Source: Proteus hauseri ATCC 700826 (GTDB lineage: Bacteria > Pseudomonadota > Gammaproteobacteria > Enterobacterales > Enterobacteriaceae). Taken from it: a DNA stretch of 64,000 bases. The DNA lies in the NCBI RefSeq assembly GCF_001654965.1, contig NZ_LXEV01000011.1:1-64000 (forward strand). Direction: 5' to 3'. Both the position numbers and the translations under genes were made by a program. The notes under the pieces are model-generated. The model was not told the DNA's origin, made no database searches, and saw only the letters and a list, made by a program, of their open reading frames with translations. Of this stretch, positions 51,287-61,537 are shown piece by piece; the first letter of the stretch is position 1, and each line of letters begins with the position of its first letter.

Positions 51287-51754
51287 TTAGCCAACAATAT
51301 AAGTTGCTGTACCACTTGCGATATGAATTTGTTTTTCGTTATGTAATTCAACGCGAGCAACGGACACTTTGTTACCACTGCGCAAAATATGGCTACTGGC
51401 AGTAAAAATCTCTCCACGGCCAGGGCGTAAATAATCGACGCGTAAATCAATAGTACCCATTTTCGCGAGTTTTTGTTGGAGGTGCTCTTGGGATATCGGT
51501 GCTAAACGAGTTAAGGCATTGCCTACACAAACAAGCCCTGCACTGACATCTAAAACCGTGGCGATCATTCCGCCATGTAATATACGTTGAGCAATATTAC
51601 CAACAAGTTTTTCCTGATAGCGAAATTGAATTTCAGCGTAATCTTGTTCAAAACGAAGAAGCTCTAAACCAATAAGCTGATTAAATGGCATCTGATACAC
51701 AAAAACATGACCGATTAAAGCTTGTGCTTCTTCTAGCGTTAACTGCTTTTCCAT
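51287..51754 (-). CDS. yigI: YigI, hotdog-fold acyl-CoA thioesterase
   Basis: A 155-residue PaaI/YigI-type thioesterase. Conserved segments: [20 protein letters not shown] (the HGG catalytic region) and [17 protein letters not shown]. The E. coli homologue cleaves medium- and long-chain acyl-CoAs. Located between rarD and pldA as in E. coli. Confidence 0.92.
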   Translation of the reverse strand: MEKQLTLEEAQALIGHVFVYQMPFNQLIGLELLRFEQDYAEIQFRYQEKLVGNIAQRILHGGMIATVLDVSAGLVCVGNALTRLAPISQEHLQQKLAKMGTIDLRVDYLRPGRGEIFTASSHILRSGNKVSVARVELHNEKQIHIASGTATYIVG

Positions 51755-51987
51755 TTTTAATCCTCTAATATTACATCATTAAAGTTAATATAATGTTAAT
51801 AATGCATGACGAAATCGTAATTTTCTATTCGTGCTATAAATATAATGATGAGAAAATATACGAGATTTAATGGAAATTACGTGTAAAATATGGAGCCTTA
51901 AGTGTAATAAGTCGTATTTAAAAGAATTAATTAGCTATTTGGCGCTAACTCTTTTTCTTATTCATCAATAATACAGGATAATTAACT

Positions 51988-52860
51988 ATGCGTTACATCC
52001 GTTCTTTGCTAGCGGTGATTTTATTCTATCCAGCATGGGGTACAGCGTCAGAAACATTGACTTCTTCTCCGGCACCGCTTGTTCAGGGCAGTATTATTTC
52101 TGGTTTATTGCAAGAATATGACTCACCTTTTGTACTTTATCCTTATGAATCAAACTATATTATTTATACGAAAACCTCTGATATGAATAAAGAGGCTATC
52201 GCTAGTTATGATTGGGGTGATAAAGCTAAAAAAGATGAAGTGAAATTTCAGTTAAGCCTTGCGTTCCCTCTTTGGCGTGGCATCGCTGGCGAAAACTCAG
52301 TATTAGCTGCTTCTTATACCCAACGTTCTTGGTGGCAATTAAGTAACAAGAAAGAATCTGCACCTTTTCGTGAAACTAACTATGAACCACAACTCTTTTT
52401 AGGTTGGGTCACGGATTACCGTTTTGCGGGTTGGACATTACGCGAAATCGAAACGGGTTTTAACCACGAATCAAATGGTCGTTCTGACCCAACTTCTCGC
52501 AGCTGGAACCGTGTTTATGCCCGTTTTATGGCGCAAAAAGGTAACTTTCAGCTCGATTTAAAACCTTGGTATCGTTTTAGTGAAAGTGCTCATAATGATG
52601 ATAATCCAGAAATTAACCGTTATATGGGTTATTACCGTTTAAAAGCGGGTTACCAATTAGGGGATAGTGTTATAACAGCAACAGGGCGATATAACTGGAA
52701 TAGTGGTTACGGCGCCGCCGAATTAGGCTGGAGTTATCCAATAACTAAACATGTGCGTTTCTACACTCAATTATTTAGTGGCTATGGCGAATCAATGATT
52801 GATTATGATTTCCGCCAGACGCGTTTTGGTGTTGGCGTGATGCTTAATGATATGCTGTAA
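51988..52860 (+). CDS. pldA: PldA, outer-membrane phospholipase A1
   Basis: A 290-residue protein with a cleaved signal (MRYIRSLLAVILFYPAWGTAS) and a 12-strand beta barrel. It degrades phospholipids that reach the outer leaflet. The active-site motif is ETGFNHESNGRSDPTSRSWNR, holding the catalytic His, Ser and Asn. It ends in a beta-strand with GVGVMLNDML. A terminator follows. Confidence 0.95.
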   Translation: MRYIRSLLAVILFYPAWGTASETLTSSPAPLVQGSIISGLLQEYDSPFVLYPYESNYIIYTKTSDMNKEAIASYDWGDKAKKDEVKFQLSLAFPLWRGIAGENSVLAASYTQRSWWQLSNKKESAPFRETNYEPQLFLGWVTDYRFAGWTLREIETGFNHESNGRSDPTSRSWNRVYARFMAQKGNFQLDLKPWYRFSESAHNDDNPEINRYMGYYRLKAGYQLGDSVITATGRYNWNSGYGAAELGWSYPITKHVRFYTQLFSGYGESMIDYDFRQTRFGVGVMLNDML

Positions 52861-52901
52861 TTTTCCTCGTTCTGGGGTAGCATAGTTATATAAATGATGA
52901 T

Positions 52902-52926
52902 GGCACCCAGCAGGTGCCTTTTCTTT
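52902..52926 (+). terminator. Terminator after pldA
   Basis: The stem GGCACC / GGTGCC with loop CAGCA is followed by TTTTCTTTC, 41 nt after the pldA stop and before recQ. Confidence 0.8.
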
Positions 52927-52967
52927 CGCTCTTCATTATAGTTTTAATCCGTTTTTCAGAGGAACGA

Positions 52968-54797
52968 GTGTCCACAGCAGAAGTTCTTAACTCAATGCCA
53001 TCAGCTCAGGTTATTTTGCGTGATACCTTTGGTTATCAACAATTTCGCCCGGGTCAGCAAGAGATTATTCATACCATTACAACAGGCCGTGACTGTTTAG
53101 TGGTTATGCCAACGGGAGGTGGAAAATCTCTTTGTTATCAAATTCCAGCACTTTTGCTCGATGGACTCACTGTCGTTGTTTCTCCTTTAATTTCACTGAT
53201 GAAAGATCAGGTAGACCAGCTTTGTCTTCATGGTATTGAAGCGGCCTATCTTAATTCGACCCAAACACGTGAAGAACAATTTAATGTACAAAAGCGTTGT
53301 CAACAAGGTGAAATAAAACTGCTCTATATTGCTCCTGAACGTTTAATGATGGAGAGCTTTCTTCATAACTTAGTTCAGTGGCAGCCTGCATTATTAGCAG
53401 TGGATGAAGCTCATTGTATTTCACAGTGGGGGCATGATTTCCGGCCTGAATATCGCGGTATTGGACTATTACGTCAGTATCTCCCTGATGTTCCTATCAT
53501 TGCACTAACTGCAACGGCTGATAACACAACACGTTACGATATAATTAATCAGCTAGTATTACGTGATCCTTTAATTCATGTCAGTAGTTTCGATAGGCCA
53601 AATATCCGCTACACTTTAGTAGAAAAGTACAAACCTTTAGATCAACTTTGGCTGTTTATTCGCGGCCAAAAAGGTAAATCAGGTATTATTTACTGCAATA
53701 GCCGTAGTAAGGTTGAAGAAACCGCAGAACGGCTAGGTAAACGTGGCTTAAGTGTTGCGGCATATCATGCAGGAATGGAAATCGTTGAACGAGCTAAAGT
53801 GCAAGATGCTTTTCAACGCGATGATTTACAAATTGTGGTGGCAACGGTCGCTTTTGGTATGGGAATTAATAAACCCAATGTACGTTTTGTTGTACATTTT
53901 GATATCCCTCGTAATATTGAATCTTATTACCAAGAAACAGGGCGAGCAGGACGAGATGGATTACCTGCTGAAGCCGTATTATTTTATGATCCGGCAGATA
54001 TGGCGTGGTTACGTCGTTGCTTAGATGAAAAGCCAGAAAGCGACCAAAAAGCAATAGAAACTCATAAATTAAATGCAATGGGCGCTTTTGCTGAAGCGCA
54101 AACTTGCCGACGTTTAGTGTTATTGAACTATTTTGGTGAGCATCGCCAAGATGCATGTGGAAACTGTGATATTTGTCTTGATCCACCTAAACAATATGAT
54201 GGCTTAGTTGATGCGCAAAAAGCGTTATCTTGTATCTATCGAACAGGACAACATTTTGGCATTGGGTATATTGTTGAGGTATTACGTGGTGCTAATAATC
54301 AACGTATTAGAGATACAGCTCATGACACATTACCCGTTTATGGTATTGGCAAAGAGCAAAGCCACGAGCATTGGGTAAGTGTTATTCGCCAATTAATCCA
54401 TTTAGGTATGGTGACACAAAATATTATTCATCGCTCGGCGTTACAGTTAACTGAGACGGCAAGACCTATTTTACGAGGCGAAATTGCGTTGCAGTTAGCG
54501 GTACCAAGATTACTTAGCCCAACAAAAAGCCGTAATCAACAAACAAAACATAGCCATAGACAGTATGATAGAAAACTATTTGCGAAATTGCGCAAATTAC
54601 GTAAATCTATTGCTGATGAAGAGAATATCCCGCCATTTGTTGTGTTTAATGACGTCACGTTGATTGAAATGGCACAACAGTGCCCAGTTTATCCCAATGA
54701 ACTGTTATTAATTAATGGCGTAGGGCAACGAAAGCTTGAACGTTTTGGTCCCGCTTTTATGACGCTGATCCGCGATCATATAGAGGGCTTTGAATAA
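52968..54797 (+). CDS. recQ: RecQ, ATP-dependent DNA helicase
   Basis: A 609-residue SF2 3'-5' helicase for recombination and fork repair. Motifs: Q-loop FGYQQFRPGQQ, Walker A MPTGGGKS, LAVDEAHCISQWGHDFRP, ALTATA, QETGRAGRDG; zinc cysteines in TCRR..CGNCDICLDPP; winged-helix and C-terminal HRDC domain. The open frame runs to 52914 through the pldA terminator; GTG 52968 after AGAGGA gives the E. coli length. Followed directly by pldB, with no rhtC/rhtB in between. Confidence 0.95.
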   Translation: MSTAEVLNSMPSAQVILRDTFGYQQFRPGQQEIIHTITTGRDCLVVMPTGGGKSLCYQIPALLLDGLTVVVSPLISLMKDQVDQLCLHGIEAAYLNSTQTREEQFNVQKRCQQGEIKLLYIAPERLMMESFLHNLVQWQPALLAVDEAHCISQWGHDFRPEYRGIGLLRQYLPDVPIIALTATADNTTRYDIINQLVLRDPLIHVSSFDRPNIRYTLVEKYKPLDQLWLFIRGQKGKSGIIYCNSRSKVEETAERLGKRGLSVAAYHAGMEIVERAKVQDAFQRDDLQIVVATVAFGMGINKPNVRFVVHFDIPRNIESYYQETGRAGRDGLPAEAVLFYDPADMAWLRRCLDEKPESDQKAIETHKLNAMGAFAEAQTCRRLVLLNYFGEHRQDACGNCDICLDPPKQYDGLVDAQKALSCIYRTGQHFGIGYIVEVLRGANNQRIRDTAHDTLPVYGIGKEQSHEHWVSVIRQLIHLGMVTQNIIHRSALQLTETARPILRGEIALQLAVPRLLSPTKSRNQQTKHSHRQYDRKLFAKLRKLRKSIADEENIPPFVVFNDVTLIEMAQQCPVYPNELLLINGVGQRKLERFGPAFMTLIRDHIEGFE

Positions 54798-54814
54798 CGA
54801 AGTAAGGAGAGCCA

Positions 54815-55819
54815 ATGACAACCACTCTTTTAAAATACATGTGGTTATCTCGTGAAAAGCAATTTGCCGCTTTTACGAATGGCACCTTATTAGATTTTTG
54901 GAATCAGCGGCAAGAAGGGGAATTTATTGGTGTCGATGGCATTATGATCCGCTATGTGTACTGGCGTTCACCTTCGCACAATAAAGCCTTAGTTATTGCT
55001 TCGGGTCGTAGCGAAAGTTATGTAAAGTATCCAGAAGTTGCCTTTGATTTTTTCCATATGGGGTATGATATTTTTCTCCTTGATCATCGAGGACAAGGAC
55101 TTTCGGGTCGTATGCTTGATGATCCACAAAAAGGACACGTAGAAAAATTTAGTGATTATATTGATGACTTTTCAACTTTTATTGATAGCGTAGTATTACC
55201 CTATCAGTATCAACATCACTTTGCTTTAGCGCACTCAATGGGAGGCGCAATATTAGCAGGATATCTTCTACGACAACCCCATATCTTTAAAGCAGCAGCA
55301 CTCTGCGCTCCGATGTTTGGTATTAATTTACCTATACCTCGATGGGTTGCTAATTTTTTAGTTAGCCGAGCAGAGCAAAATTTATCAGATAGAAATAACT
55401 ATGCGGCATCAACAGGTAAGTGGTTTCCATTGCCATTTATTCTTAATGTGCTAACCCATAGCCATGAACGATACCGTCGTTATTTACGTTATTACGCTGA
55501 TTTTCCTGAGTTACGATTAGGTGGTCCTACCTATCATTGGATGGGGGAAAGCTTACAAGCAGGAAATTGGTTGATAGAACATGCGGGAGAGATTGATACC
55601 CCTTTATTGGTGTTAGAGGCTGAACAAGATAAAGTGGTAGATAATCGGGAGTTAAGGGCTTTCTGTGAACAATATAGTCAGTCCAGAACAAGAGAAAAAA
55701 AGCAAAAACTGCCCTTGGTGATTGAAGGGGCACATCACGAAATCTTGTTCGAAATAGATAAGCTACGCTCACAAGCATTAAGTAAAATTTGTGAGTTTTA
55801 TGATAAGCATTTATTTTAA
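54815..55819 (+). CDS. pldB: PldB, lysophospholipase L2
   Basis: A 334-residue inner-membrane-associated alpha/beta hydrolase that deacylates lysophospholipids. HRGQGLSGR lies in the cap/oxyanion region, the nucleophile is in FALAHSMGGAILAGY (GxSxG variant HSMGG), and the catalytic His is in EGAHHEILFE. 17 bp after recQ. Confidence 0.94.
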   Translation: MTTTLLKYMWLSREKQFAAFTNGTLLDFWNQRQEGEFIGVDGIMIRYVYWRSPSHNKALVIASGRSESYVKYPEVAFDFFHMGYDIFLLDHRGQGLSGRMLDDPQKGHVEKFSDYIDDFSTFIDSVVLPYQYQHHFALAHSMGGAILAGYLLRQPHIFKAAALCAPMFGINLPIPRWVANFLVSRAEQNLSDRNNYAASTGKWFPLPFILNVLTHSHERYRRYLRYYADFPELRLGGPTYHWMGESLQAGNWLIEHAGEIDTPLLVLEAEQDKVVDNRELRAFCEQYSQSRTREKKQKLPLVIEGAHHEILFEIDKLRSQALSKICEFYDKHLF

Positions 55820-55831
55820 TCAGGAACGTGT

Positions 55832-56632
55832 ATGTATTCGATAGTCGCTTCAGATCTTGATGGCACGCTGCTATCACCCGATCATTTATTAACTCCCTAT
55901 ACTCAAGAAACTTTGCATTTACTTATTAATAAAGGCATTCACTTTGTTTTTGCAACAGGACGTCATCATATTGATGTTGCGCAAATCCGTGATGGATTAG
56001 GCATTAACGCTTATATGATAACGTCCAATGGGGCAAGAGTTCACAATACTCATGGTGACCTGATTTTTAGTCAAGACCTTGAGCCTGAGATAGCTTACGA
56101 TCTTTCATTAATGGTATTTGATCATCCTGAAGTTGAAACTAACATCTACTGTGGTGATTACTGGTATATCAACAAAGAAACACCTGAATTTTGTGAGTTT
56201 TTTCAAGAGTCTGAGTTTAATTATAAATTATTTGGTAAAACAGGATTTCCGACAACAGATGTTTGTAAGGTCTTCTTTACTTCAGAAAATCATGAATTGT
56301 TATTAAAACTAGAAAGTGAAATTAACCAACGTTGGGGCAATAAGGTTAATGTGAGTTTTTCACTACGTAGTTGCTTAGAAGTAATGGCTGGTGGAGTATC
56401 AAAAGGTGAAGCTCTTGAAAAAGTAGCAGAGCTGATGCAACACACAATTCATGATGCTATCGCGTTTGGCGATGGTATGAATGATAAAGAGATGCTGAAA
56501 ATGGCAGGTAAGGGCTGCATTATGCAAAATGCGCATCAAATGCTAAAAGATCTGTTACCTCATATGGAAGTCATTGGTTCTAATGTCGATGATGCAGTTC
56601 CTCATTATTTACGTAAGTTATATCAGGTTTAA
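55832..56632 (+). CDS. yigL: YigL, HAD-IIB sugar/pyridoxal phosphatase
   Basis: A 266-residue Cof-type HAD hydrolase: VASDLDGTLLSPDH (motif I), FATGRHH, SNGARVH, MAGGVSKGEAL and AFGDGMNDKEMLKMAGKG (motif IV). In relatives YigL dephosphorylates sugar phosphates and pyridoxal phosphate and aids recovery from glucose-phosphate stress through the sRNA SgrS, which stabilises yigL mRNA. 12 bp after pldB. Confidence 0.94.
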   Translation: MYSIVASDLDGTLLSPDHLLTPYTQETLHLLINKGIHFVFATGRHHIDVAQIRDGLGINAYMITSNGARVHNTHGDLIFSQDLEPEIAYDLSLMVFDHPEVETNIYCGDYWYINKETPEFCEFFQESEFNYKLFGKTGFPTTDVCKVFFTSENHELLLKLESEINQRWGNKVNVSFSLRSCLEVMAGGVSKGEALEKVAELMQHTIHDAIAFGDGMNDKEMLKMAGKGCIMQNAHQMLKDLLPHMEVIGSNVDDAVPHYLRKLYQV

Positions 56633-56663
56633 GCACTCATTTATGTTTTCCCGCTATAACGTT

Positions 56664-56693
56664 AAAAGGCAGAACTTATGTTCTGCCTTTTTT
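56664..56693. terminator. Bidirectional terminator between yigL and the fimbrial operon
   Basis: A perfect 12-bp stem AAAAGGCAGAAC / GTTCTGCCTTTT with a four-base loop, T6 on the right and A4 on the left. It ends both yigL and the convergent fimbrial operon. Confidence 0.92.
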
Positions 56694-56719
56694 GATAATG
56701 ACAGCCGTACTTAATTAAT

Positions 56720-57739
56720 TTAGTGATATTGCATCGTAAATTGTAATGTACCGTCGGCTTTTCCTGCTGTTGTTGTATCCGAAATCTGAATATAACCGGC
56801 CTCTAACGGAATAGAATAATTACCAGCGCCGTTATTTTTTTCACTAATCGTCATTAATTGACCCAGTTTTATCGGCTGATTTTGATACTTAACTTGTATG
56901 CCATAGCCTTTTGCCGTGTTGGTGTCGTTGGCATTATTTAAGGTTATTGTTCCTGCGGTTTGGCTACTATCCGCAACGCCATCAAATTTAATTTTAATTG
57001 GTGATACTGGGTCACAACTCAAATCAATATTAAAGTCATTAATACTATCAGGGCTAACGGAGCCAACACCATTAAAGCTGGACTTCGCGACTGATCCCAT
57101 CGGCACATTAATATTATTATTCACGACATCACAACCACTTGAAATAATAGTTAATGGCGCGAGATTAATTTTAGGTTCAACCTTTCCATAAGTATCACTG
57201 GTGATAAAGCCATTATTATACAAAATCAACATTGCGACCCATGTAGTCGGTATTGTCTGTGATTTAACATCGTTGCGTAGTTTGTACAGAGTCATTTTTA
57301 ATGATACTGCATAATTACTGCTGCTTGAGGCTGTCGAGCAAATAAGACGGTTACTATAGTTACCATCAACATTCTGCAAACCATCAACATAAGCGGCTCC
57401 ACTGCAACCACCACTGATTGACCCATATAATGTATAACCGACACCGCTAGAACCAAGTTCTTTAACATAAGCCCCACCGACTTTGGGGCTAGAGGCTGAT
57501 AAACTGCCTGGTAAATATATCCCAGGTCTAACAGTGCCGGTGGTATTCCACCATGTCCATGCATTCATCGAGCCTAAGTCTATCGTCGCAAGTTCAGTTA
57601 ATATTGGTGCGGTTCTGGATACATAAATAGGTGTCGAGTAAGTCACTGTTTTTGTTGTCATATCAGCTCGATATTCTGCCAAGCCGGTTGATGTATACAA
57701 AAGAGCAGACAGACAACCTAGCGTTATATACTTATTCAT
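56720..57739 (-). CDS. Fimbrial tip adhesin, two-domain
   Basis: A 339-residue secreted protein, last gene of the fimbrial operon. A signal peptide (to about GLA) is followed by a Ser/Gly/Tyr-rich N-terminal half that looks like a receptor-binding domain, with a Trp cluster NAWTWWNTTG and Cys pairs. From about residue 200 there is a pilin domain: SSGCDV at its start, CDP near 260 and the terminal strand TLQFTMQYH for donor-strand exchange. Length and layout match FimH/MrpH-type tip proteins; the ligand is unknown. ATG 57739 after AGGTGA is preferred to the GTG at 57748. Confidence 0.85.
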   Translation of the reverse strand: MNKYITLGCLSALLYTSTGLAEYRADMTTKTVTYSTPIYVSRTAPILTELATIDLGSMNAWTWWNTTGTVRPGIYLPGSLSASSPKVGGAYVKELGSSGVGYTLYGSISGGCSGAAYVDGLQNVDGNYSNRLICSTASSSSNYAVSLKMTLYKLRNDVKSQTIPTTWVAMLILYNNGFITSDTYGKVEPKINLAPLTIISSGCDVVNNNINVPMGSVAKSSFNGVGSVSPDSINDFNIDLSCDPVSPIKIKFDGVADSSQTAGTITLNNANDTNTAKGYGIQVKYQNQPIKLGQLMTISEKNNGAGNYSIPLEAGYIQISDTTTAGKADGTLQFTMQYH

Positions 57740-57748
57740 ATTTATCAC

Positions 57749-60268
57749 CTATCTGCAATCCAGTTGTAAAAATTGAATTTTTTCTAATGAAAGATCCGCT
57801 TTTAATGTGGCTTGGCACTGCTCAGTTTGGCTATTACCCCATTTAGCACGTAATAGGCTCTGTTCAGGTACGCCATTAAGGAAAACTTCACCCTCATTGG
57901 CGATGATCCCACTAGAAATTACGCGGTCATCTTGGTAAATCTCGACTTGAGTACCAAATGGCAATACTGCGTCGTTATAATGCAAACTGACGAGTACTCT
58001 GGCACCTTTTCTTGCTTTGAAATCGGCTAAAACAATGGCACCTTTGGTTGGTATAACTGTTGTTGATGTTAATTCAACATCGTTATTACCTGTTAAAGAT
58101 GCAGGATCTACAGTTACTTTATTGCGTTCATAGCGTGAAACATTTGGGATCACGGCATAACCTTGAGAGTTGGTATATAAACTCTGCGTACTGCTGACTT
58201 TTAAATGATCAACATCTTCGGCTTTAATTAAAATGGCAGAATCATAAATAGTACGAGAAGGTGTAACACCACCTTGGTGGACTAATAATGCTCCTGTTGC
58301 GCTCCAATTAACTGATTGATAGCGTTTGTCATAGCTATAGCCCGCGCTTAATTCTCCACCAGAAGCGGTGTAGTTGCTATTTACTGAACCACTATATTCT
58401 TGTCGGGTGTGATTATAGTTTTGTGAAATATCATATTGAAGATTGTTATCTTCTAATTGGGTTCCACTTAAACTAACTGAACTAATGGAATCACCTTGCT
58501 TACTGGTATTATAGCGATAGCTTAACCAATTGTTATTATTAGTAATATCAAAAGTAAGGCTGAAGTTTATCGATAGAATTTGATCTGTTAATTCATTATC
58601 TTGGCGTTTGTTGTACGCATAAGAAACGCTATAGCTGAGAGAACGATAATTTGAGTTAAAACTTAATGTCGCATTGCGATCAACTCTGTCTCTATCCCAA
58701 TAATATTGTTGATAACCATTTAACGAGAGATAACCGATGTCACCTAATGATTGAGAAATAGAAACCTGAAATTGTTTTTTCTTATGGTTTAGATGTGAAA
58801 GCTGTTCGTTAGTCGATGAAAAATCATAGTAATCTTTGGTTGAATAACGATAAGATGCTAATGAAAAGCCGGTTTTTGTCTCTGGCAGATATTTTGAATA
58901 TTGTATGCGATAAGATTGCCCTTGAGCATCGGTATCATCAAGTAGCGTAGTGCGAGCATAAGTGATATCTGTTGATACCGCGCCTATATAACCTAAATTT
59001 ATACCAGTACCTAATACATAAGCTTGGTAATCGCTTGATAATAGCGTACCACCATAAATAGAGAGATTATAAGGCAGGCCATAAATAGCCGTGGTTTGTA
59101 AAAAAGTGGGCTTTCTGGCTGCATTATCAGCGTTATATTTACCAATATCGAAACTGTATTTTAAGCTACCCGCTCGTTGCATCATGGGAACTGCAGAAAA
59201 TGGCTGAGAAAAAGTTCTGGTTGTGCCATCTGCTTCTTCTATTGTGACCTGTAAATCACCGCTATAAGAGGTGGGATAAAGGTCTGATATAGCAAATTCT
59301 CCTGGAGGAACCGATGTTTGATAAATCACGCTGTTATTTTGGCGAACGGTTACAACGGCATTGCTTTGTGCAATACCTCTGACTACTGGGGCAAAACCGC
59401 GCTGGCTTTGGGGCAGCATACTTTCATCAGAGGCTAATTTAATACCACGATAAGGTGTACTTTCAAGAATGCCGTCATCAGATGCGGTTTCCCCAATAGT
59501 TAAACGGCTTTTTAAGCTACGAATATCACGTTCAACGTAGGTTTGTAGGTTATTCCATTCCGACGCATTATCGCTATTTTTATTGTAAGTACTATGGTTA
59601 CGTAACCGCCATGCACCGACATTCACGCCACTACGAAGCCCCAAGAAGATACTATTGCTATCTTTTTGCTCTTGATACCAATATTTATTTTGGCGATAGG
59701 TATAGTTAACAAAGGCGGCGTTAATACCATCGTTCCACTCTGTAGGGGAAATATAGCCCTGTCCATAATTGTATAAAGCAATTTGAGGAATAGAAAACGA
59801 TAAACGCGCCCGTGAGAAATCATATTTATGCGTGGCATTAGGAATAACACTTGCAATATCGGTAATTGTTGCAGTGCTATTGAGCTGGTTTAGTGTTGGC
59901 GTTGTCGTTTCTTTAACGCCCCAATTAAGTAAATCTTGCTTCGTGATCTCAGGAACTAAAGCCTTTTTATCATCATCAAAGATAAAACTAATTTGGCGGT
60001 TATCGATTAATTTTTCATTTAAATAAATATCAACAGAGTAGACACCTGGAAGTTGACCACCGGCATAAGAGAAGTAGTCAAGATTATTAATATCCGCAAC
60101 CTGATTTTCGACACCTAAATTGAGTGCTTCTGGGTTAAAGGTTTGTGCTGCTTGTGTTGTATAAGGAAATAGTACTGCACTAATAGCCATAGCAATTATG
60201 CAGTAGCGGTAATGTTCAGTCGCAGGAATAGACTGTTTTTTTGATAAAGTCATTATTGATGAAGACAT
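57749..60268 (-). CDS. Outer-membrane fimbrial usher
   Basis: An 839-residue FimD/PapC-family usher. Signal peptide ending TTQAA; N-terminal chaperone-binding domain (FNPEALNLG, DINNLDYFSYAGGQLPGVYSVDIYLN); 24-strand pore with a plug (FAPVVRGIAQSNAVVTVRQN, PPGEFAISDLYPTSYSGDLQVTIEEADG); C-terminal domains with DFKARKGARVLVSL, and a terminal Cys pair (EQCQATLK to LDCR). It exports and assembles subunits delivered by the chaperone encoded upstream. Confidence 0.96.
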   Translation of the reverse strand: MSSSIMTLSKKQSIPATEHYRYCIIAMAISAVLFPYTTQAAQTFNPEALNLGVENQVADINNLDYFSYAGGQLPGVYSVDIYLNEKLIDNRQISFIFDDDKKALVPEITKQDLLNWGVKETTTPTLNQLNSTATITDIASVIPNATHKYDFSRARLSFSIPQIALYNYGQGYISPTEWNDGINAAFVNYTYRQNKYWYQEQKDSNSIFLGLRSGVNVGAWRLRNHSTYNKNSDNASEWNNLQTYVERDIRSLKSRLTIGETASDDGILESTPYRGIKLASDESMLPQSQRGFAPVVRGIAQSNAVVTVRQNNSVIYQTSVPPGEFAISDLYPTSYSGDLQVTIEEADGTTRTFSQPFSAVPMMQRAGSLKYSFDIGKYNADNAARKPTFLQTTAIYGLPYNLSIYGGTLLSSDYQAYVLGTGINLGYIGAVSTDITYARTTLLDDTDAQGQSYRIQYSKYLPETKTGFSLASYRYSTKDYYDFSSTNEQLSHLNHKKKQFQVSISQSLGDIGYLSLNGYQQYYWDRDRVDRNATLSFNSNYRSLSYSVSYAYNKRQDNELTDQILSINFSLTFDITNNNNWLSYRYNTSKQGDSISSVSLSGTQLEDNNLQYDISQNYNHTRQEYSGSVNSNYTASGGELSAGYSYDKRYQSVNWSATGALLVHQGGVTPSRTIYDSAILIKAEDVDHLKVSSTQSLYTNSQGYAVIPNVSRYERNKVTVDPASLTGNNDVELTSTTVIPTKGAIVLADFKARKGARVLVSLHYNDAVLPFGTQVEIYQDDRVISSGIIANEGEVFLNGVPEQSLLRAKWGNSQTEQCQATLKADLSLEKIQFLQLDCR

Positions 60269-60280
60269 AGCGATGCGCTC

Positions 60281-60940
60281 TTAATTTAATACTTTATCTA
60301 CAGTTGCGCCGTAATCATTAATAAATTGCACGGTCACTTTCTGGTGAATATTGCTTTCTTTAAGCAATACAGTTTCTTGGTGAGGATTAATAAAATCATC
60401 AAATGGATAGCGTTTATCACCAATTAAAATATGCTTAATCGTCAGGTGATAAGGTGTGTTGTTGTTGATAATAAGACCTTGGGATTTTTGTGATAATTTA
60501 ACGTTATTAAAATCCATAGGTTCAATATCATTTGAACGTAAGAAAAGTTTAAACTGAGAATTAATAACTAATTGCAGTTGATTCTCAGGACTTTTTTCAA
60601 CAGGTGGAATTGATTTAATATTTAACCAATAAACGACTTCTTGGTTTGAGCCTAAAGGCTCTCCCGTATAAGAAATTCGTGCAGTACCTGTGCTATCAGG
60701 TTCAATACGAAACAGCGGCGGAGTTGCAATAAAAGGCGATTTTTCTGTGCCTTGATACGCTGAAACCCAGCTCTGAATTAAATAAGGCTTTTCTTTATCG
60801 GTATTCATAATAGGAATACTAATTTCACGTTTGCTATCGTTATAAACAAAACGCGTTCCTCCCACACTTATTCCAGCAGCATGGCTTACCGTTATGAGAG
60901 AAAAAAACAAAAATAGAATTAAGAAAATATGCTTTTTCAT
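60281..60940 (-). CDS. Periplasmic fimbrial chaperone
   Basis: A 219-residue PapD/FimC-family chaperone with a signal peptide ending SHA. Conserved: VGGTRFVYNDSKRE (cleft Arg), the G1-strand region, VYWLNIKSIPP, QLVINSQFKLFLR (cleft Lys) and the second immunoglobulin-like domain with NNTPYHLTI. It caps subunits by donor-strand complementation. 12 bp before the usher gene. Confidence 0.95.
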   Translation of the reverse strand: MKKHIFLILFLFFSLITVSHAAGISVGGTRFVYNDSKREISIPIMNTDKEKPYLIQSWVSAYQGTEKSPFIATPPLFRIEPDSTGTARISYTGEPLGSNQEVVYWLNIKSIPPVEKSPENQLQLVINSQFKLFLRSNDIEPMDFNNVKLSQKSQGLIINNNTPYHLTIKHILIGDKRYPFDDFINPHQETVLLKESNIHQKVTVQFINDYGATVDKVLN

Positions 60941-61001
60941 AAGAGGCCATAAGGTTGAGAAAATGGGGGAAGAGGGTAATAACGATTACCCTCCATTTTT
61001 A

Positions 61002-61523
61002 TTATTTGTATTGGATGCTATATACAGCAGAGCTGTTAGCTGGGCCTGGTGTGGCTTTTGCGGTTGCTTTATAACGAGCAACATAATCTAAATTGATTTC
61101 AGTGCCAGGAATGATGACTTCTTTTGAGTCAGCATACAGGTTGATTTGAGAAACAGCGTCTTTTTCAAACAGTGCGATACCAACGTTAGATGCGCCGCCA
61201 GCAACAGTGTCAATGGCTAAAATATCGCTATCAATTGCATCACGAGTACCACCAAAACGCACTGCAACAGTTGTATCTACTGGGCAATCGACAAGTTTAA
61301 TGGTGAAATCTTTAAGTCCAGCAACTTCCCCTTTAGTTGCTAAGCTTTTTGATGATACTTTTCCTAAATCTACGGTTAGATTTTTAGATGTACTATCAAC
61401 AGTACAAGCTTGATCGGTTATTTCTCCGGTAAAGTTAATTGTGCCTGAAGCAAATGCAGCAGGAGCAGAAAGCAGAGAGAGACTCATCCCTAATAAATAG
61501 AGAGATTTATTTAATTTGCTCAT
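61002..61523 (-). CDS. Major fimbrial subunit (type 1-like pilin)
   Basis: A 173-residue pilin with a signal peptide ending FAS. The mature protein starts GTINFTGEITDQACTVD; Cys pairs with the Cys in VDCPVD; the C-terminus is SSAVYSIQYK with the penultimate Tyr typical of subunits. First gene of the operon and probably the most expressed. The ribosome site is AGGA, seven bases before ATG. A hairpin lies just upstream in the leader. Confidence 0.94.
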   Translation of the reverse strand: MSKLNKSLYLLGMSLSLLSAPAAFASGTINFTGEITDQACTVDSTSKNLTVDLGKVSSKSLATKGEVAGLKDFTIKLVDCPVDTTVAVRFGGTRDAIDSDILAIDTVAGGASNVGIALFEKDAVSQINLYADSKEVIIPGTEINLDYVARYKATAKATPGPANSSAVYSIQYK

Positions 61524-61537
61524 GGTCGGTCCTATAT

